The position numbers and the translations under genes were made by a program. Source: PLanc-01 sp035342095 (GTDB lineage Bacteria > Planctomycetota > Phycisphaerae > Sedimentisphaerales > Anaerobacaceae). Taken from it: 64,000 nt of DNA. The stretch covers positions 3,401 through 67,400 of the forward strand of contig DAOQWL010000024.1 in the NCBI GenBank assembly GCA_035342095.1, read 5' to 3'. Below the pieces are notes generated by a model. The model was not told the origin of the DNA. It made no database searches and was given only the letters and a program-made list of their open reading frames with translations. Below are positions 35,583 through 44,575 of this stretch, in pieces; position 1 is the first letter of the stretch, and every line of letters starts with the position of its first letter.

Positions 35583-36740
35583 TTACCTGTCTGTCCGTAC
35601 GTATCTTGCCTCGGGCCACGGGACGTCGGGCTCGTACTGGGGGCCGTACTTCGCGGCCGCCTCCCGCTGGATGTGATCCATGATGATGGCCAGATGGACT
35701 GTCGGGTCGATTCGCTTTTGGCGCTTGTCCCCAAACGCGGCCCGCAGGATCTTGTCCTTTTCCCACTCGCGAGGCTCGATTCCAATTGTCACTGTGAACC
35801 CGTAGTCGCTCAGGGCATCGAGGGTCGGGACCGGATAGGATTGCGGTTGCGCCTGGGGACACGACGACGCGTTGGGCACGAGAGTCGGAGTGACATACCC
35901 GTCGTCCAGGCCGACGTCGAAGTTGCGCTTCTTCATGTCGAACAGCAGGACGCACGTCCCGGTGTACCACTGACCCTTCATAGCCCGGCTGGCCCGGTAG
36001 GCCTCGCGGGCCGTCGGCACGATGCCGAGAGCGGCCATCTCCTCGTCCAGGGCGAGGGTCATCGCCTGATCGTACGAGTGTTTCGTGTCCTGAAGGGCCC
36101 GCAGGGCGATCCTCGTGCCCAACAGGTTCGAGTAGGAGTCCTCCCAACTGAACGCGGAATCGTACTCGACGGGCAGGAGCGTACACTTGTAGCCATACCA
36201 CGTCGTGACCTCGTGCCAGGTCGTCATCGTGAAGGCCAGGTACGGGCCGAGGGCCAGCGCCATCTTCTCGGCGATCGCGGAACGATCCTGTGCGGACAGG
36301 AAATCCCAACCGCGCGGGTAGGTGATTTCCACGTGCGTCCGCGAGCGGTCCACCGGCATCTTGCAGGAGAACCGCGGGGCTTTCTTCATGAGGTGCCGGT
36401 AACTGTCGGCCGCCAGGTAGGCGGTCCAGTCCGCGGCGTTGCGGAGGTGGACGAGGTCGATGTGCCCGCCGCGACAGGTGTAGACGATTCCGTTCTTCTC
36501 CAGGAGCGGCCAATGATAGCTGTGAGACCCGAGATTGCGGCCGAGGAAGGTCATTCCCGGGATCGCGGCCGCATAGCAGCCGAACCGCGTTCGCGGCGGT
36601 ACGTCAAGCCCCCGGGTGACCAGCCGACCGGCCGGTTCTGACGGGGTGCGCTCGGGCAACATACCGCACCCGGCTGCCGCGAATACCAGCGACGCCAGAA
36701 CCAGAAGATGCCCTTGCCACAATGTGTTGCTTGCCTTCAT
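35583..36740 (-). CDS. DUF4056 lipoprotein, upstream copy
   Basis: 385 aa. Lipobox near FAAAGC (about 20-25). The same blocks as its neighbour occur in the same order: CRGGHIDLVHLRNAADWT, TTWHEVTTWYGYKC, FSWEDSYSNLLGT, GLDDGYVTPTLVPN. Identity between the two is clearly above half in these blocks and lower between them, so this is an old tandem duplication that has kept its likely active site. First gene of the two-gene operon, with a 120-base leader from the promoter at 36870-36898. Confidence 0.82.
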   Translation of the reverse strand: MKASNTLWQGHLLVLASLVFAAAGCGMLPERTPSEPAGRLVTRGLDVPPRTRFGCYAAAIPGMTFLGRNLGSHSYHWPLLEKNGIVYTCRGGHIDLVHLRNAADWTAYLAADSYRHLMKKAPRFSCKMPVDRSRTHVEITYPRGWDFLSAQDRSAIAEKMALALGPYLAFTMTTWHEVTTWYGYKCTLLPVEYDSAFSWEDSYSNLLGTRIALRALQDTKHSYDQAMTLALDEEMAALGIVPTAREAYRASRAMKGQWYTGTCVLLFDMKKRNFDVGLDDGYVTPTLVPNASSCPQAQPQSYPVPTLDALSDYGFTVTIGIEPREWEKDKILRAAFGDKRQKRIDPTVHLAIIMDHIQREAAAKYGPQYEPDVPWPEARYVRTDR

Positions 36741-36869
36741 GATCGGACTATGTCTGTTCTTTGACCCCAGTTCGCTGATCCAGACTTATCCATAGCAGTG
36801 GACTGCACTGTCGGAAAGATGTTCTGTTACGAGGGAAGTGTCCGTACACCCAGCACCCGATTTGCCCTT

Positions 36870-36898
36870 ATTATACGCCAAGACGACGGGAGGGTCAA
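36870..36898 (-). promoter_or_regulatory. Promoter of the DUF4056 operon
   Basis: Minus-strand TTGACC (36898-36893) and TATAAT (36875-36870), 17-bp spacer. The 36741-37083 gap otherwise has no gene. Confidence 0.75.
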
Positions 36899-37083
36899 GC
36901 CTGGTCTCGCGCAACGCGTCCTCTGGATCGGGCGGTGGCACCACCGCGTTCTGTCGCCGACTGGCAGTCCTATAATACCACGATAGTCTGTGCTCTGGCC
37001 AGGCTCTCCTCCTGGCGAGGGATGGGCAGGTCGTTTCGGCGGGGTCCTTGCAGGTGGGCCAAAGCGAGATTTTTCCGCCTGCT

Positions 37084-39819
37084 TCACGGACTTGCAGCAT
37101 AGCAGGGGAGCCGGCGGAGGGTCCTGTCGACCGGGAGAGCTGTTTCTCGGGATATCACCCTCCGCAAGGGGAAGGAGTCTGGTCGATCTTGCGGCGGCGG
37201 CGGGCGGTAGTCATACGCGACCCGGCAGAAGTACCGTGCCTCCAAGCCGTGCTTGTACACGATTCGTTCCTGGATAGGGTCGAGCCGGACCCACCGGGTG
37301 ATGTTCGGGCGGTCGAGAACCTCCTGGTCCAGGGAGACCAGCAGCATCAGCCGGCCCGCCTGCTCCTGCGGCTTGAACCAGAAGAAGTACATCAGGGCAT
37401 TGCCGCCGAAGAGGTGCCGACCGCAGGTTTGCTCGATGCCCTTTCTGCCCGCCCGACGGTAGAACGCCAGTTCGCTGGCCAGGCCGTACCGGTCGATCCC
37501 GACGACGAGCGGCGCGACCCCGTGATCTCGCTCCATCTGCTGGGCCAGCGACTCCACGTCCCGCCCGATTTCCTCCCACGCCATCGGGAGCCCCATGTCG
37601 CGGTCGATCCCCACGCCGGGAAGCCCGATCGCGAGGTAGTGGAGGAACGCGCCGAACAACAGCACCAGGACCGCAGTCGTGAAGGCCCAGACCTGTGGCG
37701 TGATCGTTTCGCTCTTGCGGCCGGCCGCGGAGGACGGCATCGAGATCCATGCTGCGATGCCGGGCAGTGCGGCCAGCCAGATCGGGCCGGTCCAGTTGAG
37801 TCGTACTGCGTGCCGGAGGCTGAAGACAGCGAAGACCGACAGCGGCACGAGGGTAAAGACCGCCATGAAGAGCCGTTGGCGCGTCGTGACTGGGCTGACG
37901 CCCGACGCCCGGCGCTCGACGTGCGACGAGAAGAAGGCCCGAAATGCGTCGAGCACCCCGAGCGGCGTGACCAGAAGGAGCATCGAGCCGACGAGCAGGG
38001 GCAGTCCGAACTCGTTCGGGCGGTTGAGCCGGCCCGTCGTCTGGAAGAAGAACGAGACCCAGTCGTTCCGCAAGTTCCACACGATCACCGGGGTCAGCAG
38101 GATTGCTGCGACGAGCGCCGCCAGGTACGGCTCGGGACGCCGCAGCCATCGCCGGCTCGGACGATCCAGTGCGAAAAACAGCAACGCTGCCGGTCCCAGC
38201 AGGAGGATCGTGTACTTCGACAGTATTCCCAGACCCAGGCAGACGCCGGCGCCCCACCAGGCTTGTCGTCCGGAAAAAGGCGGGTCGGCCAGCAGGGCGC
38301 GTTGGAGGAAGAACAACGTCCCGGCCCAGGCTGTGGTCAGAGGCGCGTCCGGCGTTGCGAAGAAGCCGAACACGAAGAAGAACGGCAGCACCGCAGCCAG
38401 CGCGACCGTCTGCAGCGCGATCCCTTTGCCGAAGAGGTCCCGGGCGGTTGCGAAGCAGAACCCTGCGGTGACGAACCAGCACAGGAACGTGCCAATCCGC
38501 ACGCCGAACTCGGTGTCGCCGAACGCTGCGGTGCCCAGACCGATCAACCAGGCGACCATGGGCGGATGATCCAGGTAGCTCAACGCCGGGTGCTGGGCGT
38601 AGTTCCAGTAGTAGGCCTCCTCCGGCAGCAGATCGGGCAATCCGAGATAGGCCAGTCGCAGCAGCAGGGCGGCGCCGATCCATCCGACGGCCGCGATACG
38701 CCGGGAGAGGAACGCGGGCGGCCCGTCGTCCCGGCGGAAGACGAAGAACGCCATGCCGACGTAGGCGAGGACCGCGGATGCTGCGCCCGCGCCTGCGACC
38801 GCTGCCGAGGGGAGCCACCCGGCCCGTTCCGTCAGCAGTGCCAGGATGCCCCCGCGAAGAAACAAGGTCGCCAGGCACACAGCAACGAAACGCAGAGCTG
38901 CTCCCGCGTCCCGGTGTCCGCCCATCGCGGGTCGAAATGCCCAGCGACTGCTCAACCGATAGACAACGACCATCGCCAACAGGTAGCTGACGATGTGGGA
39001 GACCGCCAGGCTGCCCGCGAGGCGACGAAGGACCTGGAACACGCCCACGTCGAGGACCAGACCCGCAAGGGCGAGCGGGATGAACCGTCGGGCGGTGACT
39101 GCGGCGGCGGTCGCGCCGGTCAAGGCGACGACCCGGCGCAGATAGCATACGGCTTGGCGCGGGCTCATCTTGGATTGCCCGCCGGACCGGCTTGCGAAGC
39201 AGATGGGAACCTCGCCGACGTAAAGGCTCTCGTCGTTGCGCAGGAGCGCCTCCAGGGCGATCTTGAAGCCCTCCGCGTCGTCGCCGACGTCCAGGAGTCG
39301 GTCGCGTCGGATGGCGAAGAACCCGGAAGTGGGGTCGCACACGTCGGTGAGCGGCCAGACGAGGGCCCGGGCCATGCGTGACATCGCCCGTCGGGGCCAG
39401 GACCAGCCGGGGGTTGTGCCGCCGGCCACATACCGGCTGCCGATCACCATGTCCCGCCGGCCCTCGATCACCGGTCGGGCCACGTCCGGCGCCGCCTGGG
39501 GGTCGTGACTGAGGTCTCCGTCCATCACCAACAGGACCTCCGCCCGGCTCTCGCGAGCGGCGATCAGGACGTCGCCCGCCAGCCCGCGCCCGCTGTGCGC
39601 ATCGACCAGTCGGACCGGCGCCCGGTCCGTCCAGGCCTGCACCTTCTCCCGCGTCCCGTCCGTCGAGCCGCCGTCGGCGAACAGGACTTCGATTTCCCGA
39701 CCTTCCTTGCGGAAGGCCCGGAACAACCCGGCCAGGAGCAGATCCACGTTTGGGCCTTCGTTGAGCGTGGGCACCACGACCGAGAGATCAGGCATGGGGC
39801 TCTGGGCATCCATAGGCAT
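37084..39819 (-). CDS. GT2 - GtrA - GT39-type triple fusion glycosyltransferase
   Basis: About 911 aa. Residues 10-235 are a GT2 polyprenyl-phosphate sugar transferase (LSVVVPTLNEGPNV, VMDGDLSHDP, GSRYV). Residues about 245-375 are a GtrA-type four-helix flippase-like domain. From about 385 on there is a multi-helix GT39/ArnT-like transferase (PEEAYYWNYAQHPALSYLDHPP). One polypeptide could load a sugar onto a lipid carrier, move it across the membrane and transfer it to an external acceptor. The start is uncertain among three Met (39819, 39813, 39795); the frame is open to 40056 but that part is not convincing. Confidence 0.85.
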   Translation of the reverse strand: MPMDAQSPMPDLSVVVPTLNEGPNVDLLLAGLFRAFRKEGREIEVLFADGGSTDGTREKVQAWTDRAPVRLVDAHSGRGLAGDVLIAARESRAEVLLVMDGDLSHDPQAAPDVARPVIEGRRDMVIGSRYVAGGTTPGWSWPRRAMSRMARALVWPLTDVCDPTSGFFAIRRDRLLDVGDDAEGFKIALEALLRNDESLYVGEVPICFASRSGGQSKMSPRQAVCYLRRVVALTGATAAAVTARRFIPLALAGLVLDVGVFQVLRRLAGSLAVSHIVSYLLAMVVVYRLSSRWAFRPAMGGHRDAGAALRFVAVCLATLFLRGGILALLTERAGWLPSAAVAGAGAASAVLAYVGMAFFVFRRDDGPPAFLSRRIAAVGWIGAALLLRLAYLGLPDLLPEEAYYWNYAQHPALSYLDHPPMVAWLIGLGTAAFGDTEFGVRIGTFLCWFVTAGFCFATARDLFGKGIALQTVALAAVLPFFFVFGFFATPDAPLTTAWAGTLFFLQRALLADPPFSGRQAWWGAGVCLGLGILSKYTILLLGPAALLFFALDRPSRRWLRRPEPYLAALVAAILLTPVIVWNLRNDWVSFFFQTTGRLNRPNEFGLPLLVGSMLLLVTPLGVLDAFRAFFSSHVERRASGVSPVTTRQRLFMAVFTLVPLSVFAVFSLRHAVRLNWTGPIWLAALPGIAAWISMPSSAAGRKSETITPQVWAFTTAVLVLLFGAFLHYLAIGLPGVGIDRDMGLPMAWEEIGRDVESLAQQMERDHGVAPLVVGIDRYGLASELAFYRRAGRKGIEQTCGRHLFGGNALMYFFWFKPQEQAGRLMLLVSLDQEVLDRPNITRWVRLDPIQERIVYKHGLEARYFCRVAYDYRPPPPQDRPDSFPLRRVISRETALPVDRTLRRLPCYAASP

Positions 39820-39919
39820 CCGACTCTTCGGCAACCGTCCGGCCGGGATCGTCCCATGAGCCGGGTACGTGCAAAGCTTATCGTCCGGGTCGCCGACCGG
39901 CAAGGCCTTGCGATTGCTC

Positions 39920-39948
39920 TTGCGTTTCGACCGAGAATGTGGTATAAA
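39920..39948 (+). promoter_or_regulatory. Promoter for the second large modular secreted protein
   Basis: TTGCGT (39920-39925) and TATAAA (39943-39948), 17-bp spacer, leader about 100 bases. Confidence 0.55.
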
Positions 39949-40054
39949 AAGGATGGTGGAGTCCAAGGACAGTGGTTTGGCATCGTGTGGAGGTCTCTCA
40001 TGTTTGTGGCGACGCGATCGGCTCGCCATGTGGATTCTTTTCAGGAGGTATGCC

Positions 40055-42538
40055 ATGCGTAGGGCGCTGACGTATTCGGTTTGTGTGCTCGGGGTGATGT
40101 CTCTGGCAACACCGCTCTTTGGTCAATTGCCTGCCGGCTGGACCAGCGCGAGCATCGGTAGTCCCGCGGTCGCAGGCAGTGCGGCGTACGACGCCTCCAC
40201 GCTGACCTGGACGATCCGCGGAGACGGCACGGGCATTCGCGGCTCGTCCGACCAGTTCCACTTCGTGTACAAGACGCTCTCCGGCGACGGCGAGCTCGTC
40301 TCGCGGGTGGCCGATATCGAGTCCCCGCAATCCGACTGGTCCATGGCGGGCATCATGCTCCGCGTGCTGCTCCTGCCGAACTCGCCGTACCTGTTCATGG
40401 GCGTCAGCGCCAATACGGACGGCGGCGAGCACGCGGTCACCTTCTGGGGACGCGAAAGCCTGGGCGGCGCGGCCGACGAGGTCAGCAGCGGGACAGTCGG
40501 CGCCCCGCTGTGGGTCAAAGTCAAACGGGCGGGCAACACCTTTTCCGCCTACTCCTCGCGCGACAAGCAGGTGTGGACCGAAGTGTACAGTACGTCGGTG
40601 GCGGGCATCCCGTCGAGCATCTACGTCGGCTACGCCGTGGCTTCCGAGGTCAGCGGCAAATTGGTGACCGCGAAGTTCGACAGCGGGTCGGTCCAGGCCA
40701 CCAGCCCCATTCCGGCCGACCACGCCCAGTACATTCAGTCGCCGTTGATGAGCTGGACGTCGGGCGTGACTGCCGCGTTTCACAACATCTACTTCGGAAC
40801 CAGCCCGACGCTGGGCGCCGCCGACCTCATGGGCCAGCAGACGGCGAGTGCCAATGCGTACTGGCATATCCCCGGCTTGACCGCGATGACCACCTACTAC
40901 TGGCGGATCGACGAGGTCGGCGCCGACGGCACGACCGTGTATCCCGGAACGGTCTGGTCCTTCACGTCGGCCCCTGTGACGGCCTATCTGCCCCTGCCAT
41001 GGGATGGGCGTGCCGGCGTCAGCGTCGATGCGGATCTGGCCTGGACCGCGGGCCTGAACGCTGCGTCCAGCGACGTCTACTTCAGCACCGACAAGGCCGC
41101 CGTCAAGGCCGGCGACCCGGCCGCGCTCAGGGGCAACACCCTGCTGACCGAGTATGACCCGGGCACGCTCGCCGAGAACACGACGTACTACTGGCGGATT
41201 GACGAACAAGACTGGGCCGGCGCGGTCTATCCGGGCTCTGTGTGGAGCTTCACGACCGTCGGTCCCGGCGACGGGGTCTACGCCCAGTACTTCAAGGGCA
41301 CGGAACTGGCGGGCAGCCCGATCGCCACCGCGACGGAAGAAGCCATCGACCACAGTTGGGGCAGCGCCGTCGTCGCAGGCGCCCTCAGCGACGATGTGTC
41401 CGCCCGCTGGACCGCCGATCTCAAGGCCCCGTTGACGGAGACCTACAATCTGATCACCACGACCGACGACGGCGTGCGTCTCTGGCTCGACGGGCGCCTG
41501 GTCATCGACAACTGGACCGACCACGGCACCACGGACGACATCGCGACGGTCGATCTGATCGCAGGGCAGTTCTATCGCGTGAGGATGGAGTACTATGAGA
41601 AGGGCGGCAACGCCCTTGCCCAGTTGTCCTGGGAGAGCCCGTCGATCGCGCGGGGCATCATCCCGACCGGCGTGCTCCAGTTGCCGGTCCATGCGACGAA
41701 TCCGTACCCGGCCAACGGGTCGGCGAGCGCCCCGCAGTCGGGGACGTTGAGTTGGACCGCGGCGCCCGCCGCCGCAAAGCAGGATGTGTACTTTGGCGAG
41801 GACGCTGCTGCAGTGGCCGACGCCGACGCGACGACCGCAGGCGTCTACCAGGGCCGCCAGGGCGCGACGCAGTCCACCTTCGAAGCGGGCGACATCGAGT
41901 GGAACAAGACCTACTACTGGCGAGTCGATGAGGTGAACGACGCTGGCGCGGGCAGCCCGTGGAAGGGCGCCGTGTGGAGCTTCACGACCGCCGCCTTCCT
42001 CGTCGTCGACGATTTCGAGATCTACACGGCCGACGAGGGCAGCCGGATCTACGACATCTGGACCGACACCTGGTTCACCAACAACATGTGCGGCTCGCTT
42101 GCCGGGTACCTGGACGCCCCGTACGTCGAGCAGAAGATCGCCCATGAGGGCTATCAGTCCATGCCCTTCCAGTACGACAACTCGTGCTCGCCGCACTATG
42201 CCGAGATCACGCGGGAGTTCGTCTCCGCCCAGAACTGGACCGTCGAAGGGATGGACACGCTCGTCCTGTTCGTCCGCGGCAAGGCGGACAACGTCGCCTC
42301 GCCGCTGTACGTCGGGCTCAAGGACAACACCGGGAAGGTCGCCTACGTCCAGAGCGAGGACGCAGCATTGGTCAACGCGACGACCTGGACCCAGTGGAGC
42401 ATCCCGCTGAGCAGTTTCGCCGGCGTGAAGACGACGAAGATCCAGACCCTGTACATCGGCGTGGGCAGCCGGACCAGCCCGGCCGCCGGCGCTACCGGCG
42501 TGATCCTCATCGACGACATCCGCGTGGTCAAGCAATAG
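40055..42538 (+). CDS. Large secreted protein: DUF1349-like, FN3-like, PA14 and C-terminal binding domain
   Basis: 827 aa. AGGAGG site and signal peptide (1-23, ending LFGQ). N-terminal beta-sandwich about 24-215 (FHFVYKTLSGDGELVSRV, WVKVKRAGNTFSAYSS), like DUF1349/family-16-related sandwiches. Two FN3-like modules about 220-405 (YYWRIDEVGADG). PA14 about 408-545 (YAQYFKGTELAG, TDDGVRLWLDGRLV). A third FN3-like module, then the C-terminal VDDFEIYTADE domain about 645-827. Same module order as 27653-30280 except the first domain. Likely a surface carbohydrate-binding protein. Confidence 0.85.
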   Translation: MRRALTYSVCVLGVMSLATPLFGQLPAGWTSASIGSPAVAGSAAYDASTLTWTIRGDGTGIRGSSDQFHFVYKTLSGDGELVSRVADIESPQSDWSMAGIMLRVLLLPNSPYLFMGVSANTDGGEHAVTFWGRESLGGAADEVSSGTVGAPLWVKVKRAGNTFSAYSSRDKQVWTEVYSTSVAGIPSSIYVGYAVASEVSGKLVTAKFDSGSVQATSPIPADHAQYIQSPLMSWTSGVTAAFHNIYFGTSPTLGAADLMGQQTASANAYWHIPGLTAMTTYYWRIDEVGADGTTVYPGTVWSFTSAPVTAYLPLPWDGRAGVSVDADLAWTAGLNAASSDVYFSTDKAAVKAGDPAALRGNTLLTEYDPGTLAENTTYYWRIDEQDWAGAVYPGSVWSFTTVGPGDGVYAQYFKGTELAGSPIATATEEAIDHSWGSAVVAGALSDDVSARWTADLKAPLTETYNLITTTDDGVRLWLDGRLVIDNWTDHGTTDDIATVDLIAGQFYRVRMEYYEKGGNALAQLSWESPSIARGIIPTGVLQLPVHATNPYPANGSASAPQSGTLSWTAAPAAAKQDVYFGEDAAAVADADATTAGVYQGRQGATQSTFEAGDIEWNKTYYWRVDEVNDAGAGSPWKGAVWSFTTAAFLVVDDFEIYTADEGSRIYDIWTDTWFTNNMCGSLAGYLDAPYVEQKIAHEGYQSMPFQYDNSCSPHYAEITREFVSAQNWTVEGMDTLVLFVRGKADNVASPLYVGLKDNTGKVAYVQSEDAALVNATTWTQWSIPLSSFAGVKTTKIQTLYIGVGSRTSPAAGATGVILIDDIRVVKQ

Positions 42539-42579
42539 CACGAAGATCGACCCCGCCAGAGCGGGAACGTAAGTCCGAG

Positions 42580-42706
42580 ACAAGTTCGAATAGCCGAGAT
42601 TCGAAACGGGCACGGGTCGGCGACTCACTTGTTCGTAGTGACGCCGTAAGGCGTTATCTTCTGCGACCGGGACGATGTGTGCCCCTTCGACAAGCTCAGG
42701 GCAGGC
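42580..42706. repeat. Composite repeat patch
   Basis: Three different dispersed elements sit together: about 42580-42620 resembles the core of the 23669-23824 repeat; 42637-42657 is the exact inverse of the 21-mer at 20649; 42681-42706 is the widespread palindrome read as CCTTCGACAAGCTCAGGG (translated elsewhere as PELVEG or LRQAQG). The 42539-42868 gap has no gene. Confidence 0.65.
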
Positions 42707-42868
42707 TCTGTTGGTTGGGGGACCGGCCAAGTCCGTGTCGAGGGCATCTTGCCCGCGACACGTTGCGCCAATCGTGCCCAACATTTTGCGATGGACGGTG
42801 TACTACCGCTATCGCGGATTCCCGTGCTCTCCCTCTTCGTTTCGTGGTCCTGCGCGTCCTTCGTGGCT

Positions 42869-44023
42869 TCAAGGGGTCGGGGTTAGGAACTTGCGGATCA
42901 GATCGCTGCAGAGCTTGTCCAGGCCCTTTGCGTCGTCGCCGCCGCCGAGGTTCGTCGCGACGAGGACCGCGAAGTCCCTCTGGGGGGCGATCCAGACGAT
43001 GGAGTAGTTCTTCGTGTTGCTACCGCCGTGAGAGAGGGCTGGGCCGCTTGCCCAGTCGCGTTCGTAGAGGCCCCAGCCCAAGGCATACGTGCCGCCGAAG
43101 GGGGGCTGCTTCAGTTGCCCGACGCAGGAGGCGGGCACGAGGCCCGGCTCGTTCCGCATGGCCGCCAGCACGCACGCGACGTACTTCGCCCAATCGGCCA
43201 TCGAGCAGTGGACGCGTCCGCCCGGCGTGAGGAAGGGGGGATTGTCGGCCTGTGGGCCGGGCTCGATCGGGACGATCCTGTCGCCTTCCCTGCGATGGGC
43301 CCACAGCGCGTCGATCTTCCCCGGCGTGCCCATCGGCCCGAAGCCCGCGGTCCGCATCCCCAGCGGCTCGAACAGCGCCCGCGTCAGGAGCGACTCGTAG
43401 TCCTCGCCCATGACCCGCTCGGCGATGACGCCCGCGATAGTGAAGCCTGCGTTGGAGTACTTGTACTCCTCGCCGGGCTTGTTGACCGGGGGTTGGGCCA
43501 GGACGATTTCCGCGAGGCGTCTGCGCTGGCCGGCGGGGGACGCCATCGCGAGAACCTCGTCGAGCTGGGCGCCCTCGACCGGCGCGAAGCCCGCGGTCAT
43601 GGACGGAACGCCCGCCCGGTGCGACAGCAGGTGCAACAGCGTCACGTCGCGGTAATCGGGGTGCATCGTGTCCTTCCACTCGGGGAAGTACTCGACCAGC
43701 GGCGTGTCCCACTTGAGCTTGCCCTGCTCGACGAGCATCGCGATCAGCGAGCCGGTCATGGCCTTGGTGCACGAGCCCAGGTGGAACGCGTCATTGGGCT
43801 CGGCGGGGACCTCGCTGCCCCATTTCCGCACGCCGACCACGCCAAGGGCATGGAGCCTGCCCTCTACGATCACCGCTGCGCCGAGCGCGGGGAACTGGAA
43901 CTCCTCTCGGACCGGCGTCAACTCCGGCCCAAGATCGATCACCTTCGCCCCCAACGCAGGTCCGCCAATCGCAACGCAGAGAACCGCGAACCACGAACTC
44001 AAGACAGGTAAATGTGTTCTCAT
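42869..44023 (-). CDS. Secreted serine hydrolase, class C beta-lactamase/esterase family
   Basis: 384 aa. Signal peptide at about 1-26. The S-x-x-K motif is SCTK at 84-87, Tyr-Ser-Asn is in YKYSNAGF, and the late His-Gly motif is SHGGSN. These are the catalytic marks of AmpC-like beta-lactamases, D-aminopeptidases and esterases. A resistance role is not implied; many such proteins cut peptides or esters of the cell wall. Start chosen at ATG 44023, with a GTG three codons upstream. Confidence 0.88.
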   Translation of the reverse strand: MRTHLPVLSSWFAVLCVAIGGPALGAKVIDLGPELTPVREEFQFPALGAAVIVEGRLHALGVVGVRKWGSEVPAEPNDAFHLGSCTKAMTGSLIAMLVEQGKLKWDTPLVEYFPEWKDTMHPDYRDVTLLHLLSHRAGVPSMTAGFAPVEGAQLDEVLAMASPAGQRRRLAEIVLAQPPVNKPGEEYKYSNAGFTIAGVIAERVMGEDYESLLTRALFEPLGMRTAGFGPMGTPGKIDALWAHRREGDRIVPIEPGPQADNPPFLTPGGRVHCSMADWAKYVACVLAAMRNEPGLVPASCVGQLKQPPFGGTYALGWGLYERDWASGPALSHGGSNTKNYSIVWIAPQRDFAVLVATNLGGGDDAKGLDKLCSDLIRKFLTPTP

Positions 44024-44059
44024 TAAAGGCACTTCTCCGTGCTCTTATTCTTCGTGTCC

Positions 44060-44115
44060 CTTCGCGCTTTTCGTGGTGGAAGATCGATTTGAAACCACGA
44101 AGGACACGAAGGGCC
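44060..44115. repeat. CCACGAAGGACACGAAG-type periodic repeat, left of GxxExxY gene
   Basis: TTCGTGTCC/TTCGCGC/TTCGTGG units run one way (44060-44082) and ACCACGAAGGACACGAAGGG the other (44096-44115), giving a loose inverted repeat. Matching units lie on the far side of the GxxExxY gene at 44506-44536. Confidence 0.6.
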
Positions 44116-44132
44116 CGAAGGAAAGAGGGGTA

Positions 44133-44504
44133 TCATAGGACGTATCGCTTGATGCCATCCTTCAGTCTTGCGACGTTGAAGTTGATCAGCAGGCCGATCC
44201 GCACATTCGCCAGCTTCATGTAGGTGAGCAGTTGGGCCTCGTGGACCGGCTGGATGTGCTCGACGCTCTTGAGTTCCACGATCAGCGTACCCTCAACCTG
44301 CAGATCGACCCGGCACCCGCAGTCCAGCCGGATACCCTTGTAGTCCACAGGCACCGGGTGTTCCGACACGCATGCTATTCCGTTGCTTGCCAGCTCGTGC
44401 GCAAGGCATTGTCGGTACGCCGACTCCAGCAGTCCCGGCCCGAGGACACGGTGGACCTCGATGGCGCAGCCAATCACCCGATTGGAGAGTGCATCAAATT
44501 CCAT
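44133..44504 (-). CDS. GxxExxY family protein (PD-(D/E)XK fold)
   Basis: 123 aa, full length. The name-giving motif is GPGLLESAY at about 22-30. The nuclease-like core follows: CRVDLQVEGTLIVELKSVE, with Asp and Glu-x-Lys in the expected order. GxxExxY proteins are uncharacterised relatives of restriction-type nucleases; their genes often sit in repeat-rich intergenic DNA. Here TTCGTG-type repeats lie on both sides and even supply the leader. Weak ribosome site. Confidence 0.88.
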   Translation of the reverse strand: MEFDALSNRVIGCAIEVHRVLGPGLLESAYRQCLAHELASNGIACVSEHPVPVDYKGIRLDCGCRVDLQVEGTLIVELKSVEHIQPVHEAQLLTYMKLANVRIGLLINFNVARLKDGIKRYVL

Positions 44505-44505
44505 C

Positions 44506-44536
44506 TTCGTGTCTCTTTATGCCCTTCGTGGTTTCG
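44506..44536. repeat. TTCGTG-type periodic repeat, right of GxxExxY gene
   Basis: CTTCGTGTCTC, then CCTTCGTGGTTTCG units. Together with 44060-44115 they bracket the GxxExxY gene. Confidence 0.55.
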
Positions 44537-44575
44537 CATGTGGAGACAGTCTCCCGGGCCGAAGGCCCGTTCCGA

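Noticed and set aside
37048..39381. Long open frames on the plus strand opposite the triple-fusion glycosyltransferase (777 codons)
   Set aside because: Very high GC makes antisense frames open. The translated sequence is Arg/Gln/Glu-rich without domains, while the minus strand encodes clear families.
42681..42706. The PELVEG/LRQAQG palindrome as something new
   Set aside because: It is a widely recurring bacterial repeat that I recognise, so it is recorded only as a repeat.
42869..44023. Class C beta-lactamase-like gene as an antibiotic resistance gene
   Set aside because: The fold covers many esterases and peptidases; there is no mobile context beside it and no evidence for lactam hydrolysis.
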